From: Nocardiopsis ansamitocini
GTDB taxonomy: Bacteria > Actinomycetota > Actinomycetes > Streptosporangiales > Streptosporangiaceae
Direction of reading: 5' to 3'
NCBI RefSeq assembly: GCF_030268225.1
Contig: NZ_BSQG01000004.1
Span: forward strand, 186,001-250,000
Length of the DNA: 64,000 nucleotides
In this document: in pieces, positions 63,993-64,000 of the stretch
Layout of the letters: each line of letters opens with the position of its first letter
Numbering within the stretch: position 1 is the first letter of the stretch
Made by a program: the position numbers and the translations under genes
Notes under the pieces: generated by a model
What the model was told of the DNA's origin: nothing
Seen by the model: the letters and a program-made list of their open reading frames with translations, nothing else
Database searches by the model: none

Positions 63993-64000
63993 ATGACGAC
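63993..64000 (+). CDS. Possible start of the next gene (cut by window edge)
   Basis: ATGACGAC at the right end, with AGGGTG about 11 bases upstream. Only two codons and two bases are visible, so the product is unknown and the call rests only on position. Confidence 0.3.

Overview
The window looks like a chromosomal stretch of a high-GC filamentous actinomycete. GC-rich third codon positions run throughout. GTG starts and apparently leaderless starts are common. The gene content fits: XRE-DUF5753/DUF397 modules, a spore-associated-protein-A-like secreted protein, a single-chain acyl-CoA carboxylase, DUF418 membrane proteins, and dense one-component regulators. Nocardiopsis or a close relative (Streptosporangiales) is my best guess from the style of the proteins; no rRNA or other marker confirms it. 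I see no tRNA, rRNA, CRISPR array or intact transposon.

Layout. 1-8.4 kb: a partial aldo/keto reductase, two small membrane proteins, a DHFR-fold reductase, a PLP aminotransferase facing an HxlR regulator, a ketopantoate-reductase-like gene facing a TetR regulator, and a stand-alone MerR regulator. 8.7-16.7 kb: a core block with an 1825-residue fused biotin carboxylase/BCCP/carboxyltransferase, then a miniature cold-shock-like protein and a DEAD-box RNA helicase. 16.9-26.9 kb: small regulator/enzyme pairs (AraC/glyoxalase, GntR-TetR fusion, DUF418 protein, secreted S33 peptidase, TetR/alpha-beta hydrolase, DUF2268 peptidase/MerR) plus a truncated copy of the ketopantoate-reductase gene end. 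27-36.9 kb: a MacB/FtsX-type ABC exporter, TetR/NmrA and TetR/DoxX divergent pairs, DinB and a FAD oxidoreductase. 36.9-49.2 kb is the most accessory part: a pdxH pseudogene, Hsp20, an aerolysin/ETX-like pore-forming protein in a lower-GC patch beside an IS5-type remnant, an XRE + two DUF397 + ATPase module, a SapA-like protein, MerR and AraC regulators, a nitroreductase-hemerythrin fusion, NIPSNAP/MerR and a second IS5-type remnant. 49.4-64 kb: ArsR/AHSA1, Lrp/ornithine aminotransferase, MFS/MerR, an S9 peptidase, a DesK/DesR-like two-component system, a second DUF418 protein, PadR, and a short RelA/SpoT homologue.

How it works together. Most of the window is a chain of small self-contained switches: a regulator next to one effector gene, with a perfect or near-perfect palindrome between them. 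About twenty regulators occur in 64 kb. Six MerR-family regulators are present, and the promoters I could reconstruct share one geometry: a TTGAC-like -35, a 19-bp spacer carrying the dyad, and often a leaderless start 6-8 nt after the -10. Two of these MerR regulators are paralogues, 41 kb apart, with the same 19-bp operator. The least expected items are the pore-forming protein, the shrunken cold-shock protein, the Rel homologue with apparently lost synthetase residues, the Ddn-hemerythrin fusion, and the mosaic duplication of the ketopantoate-reductase gene end.
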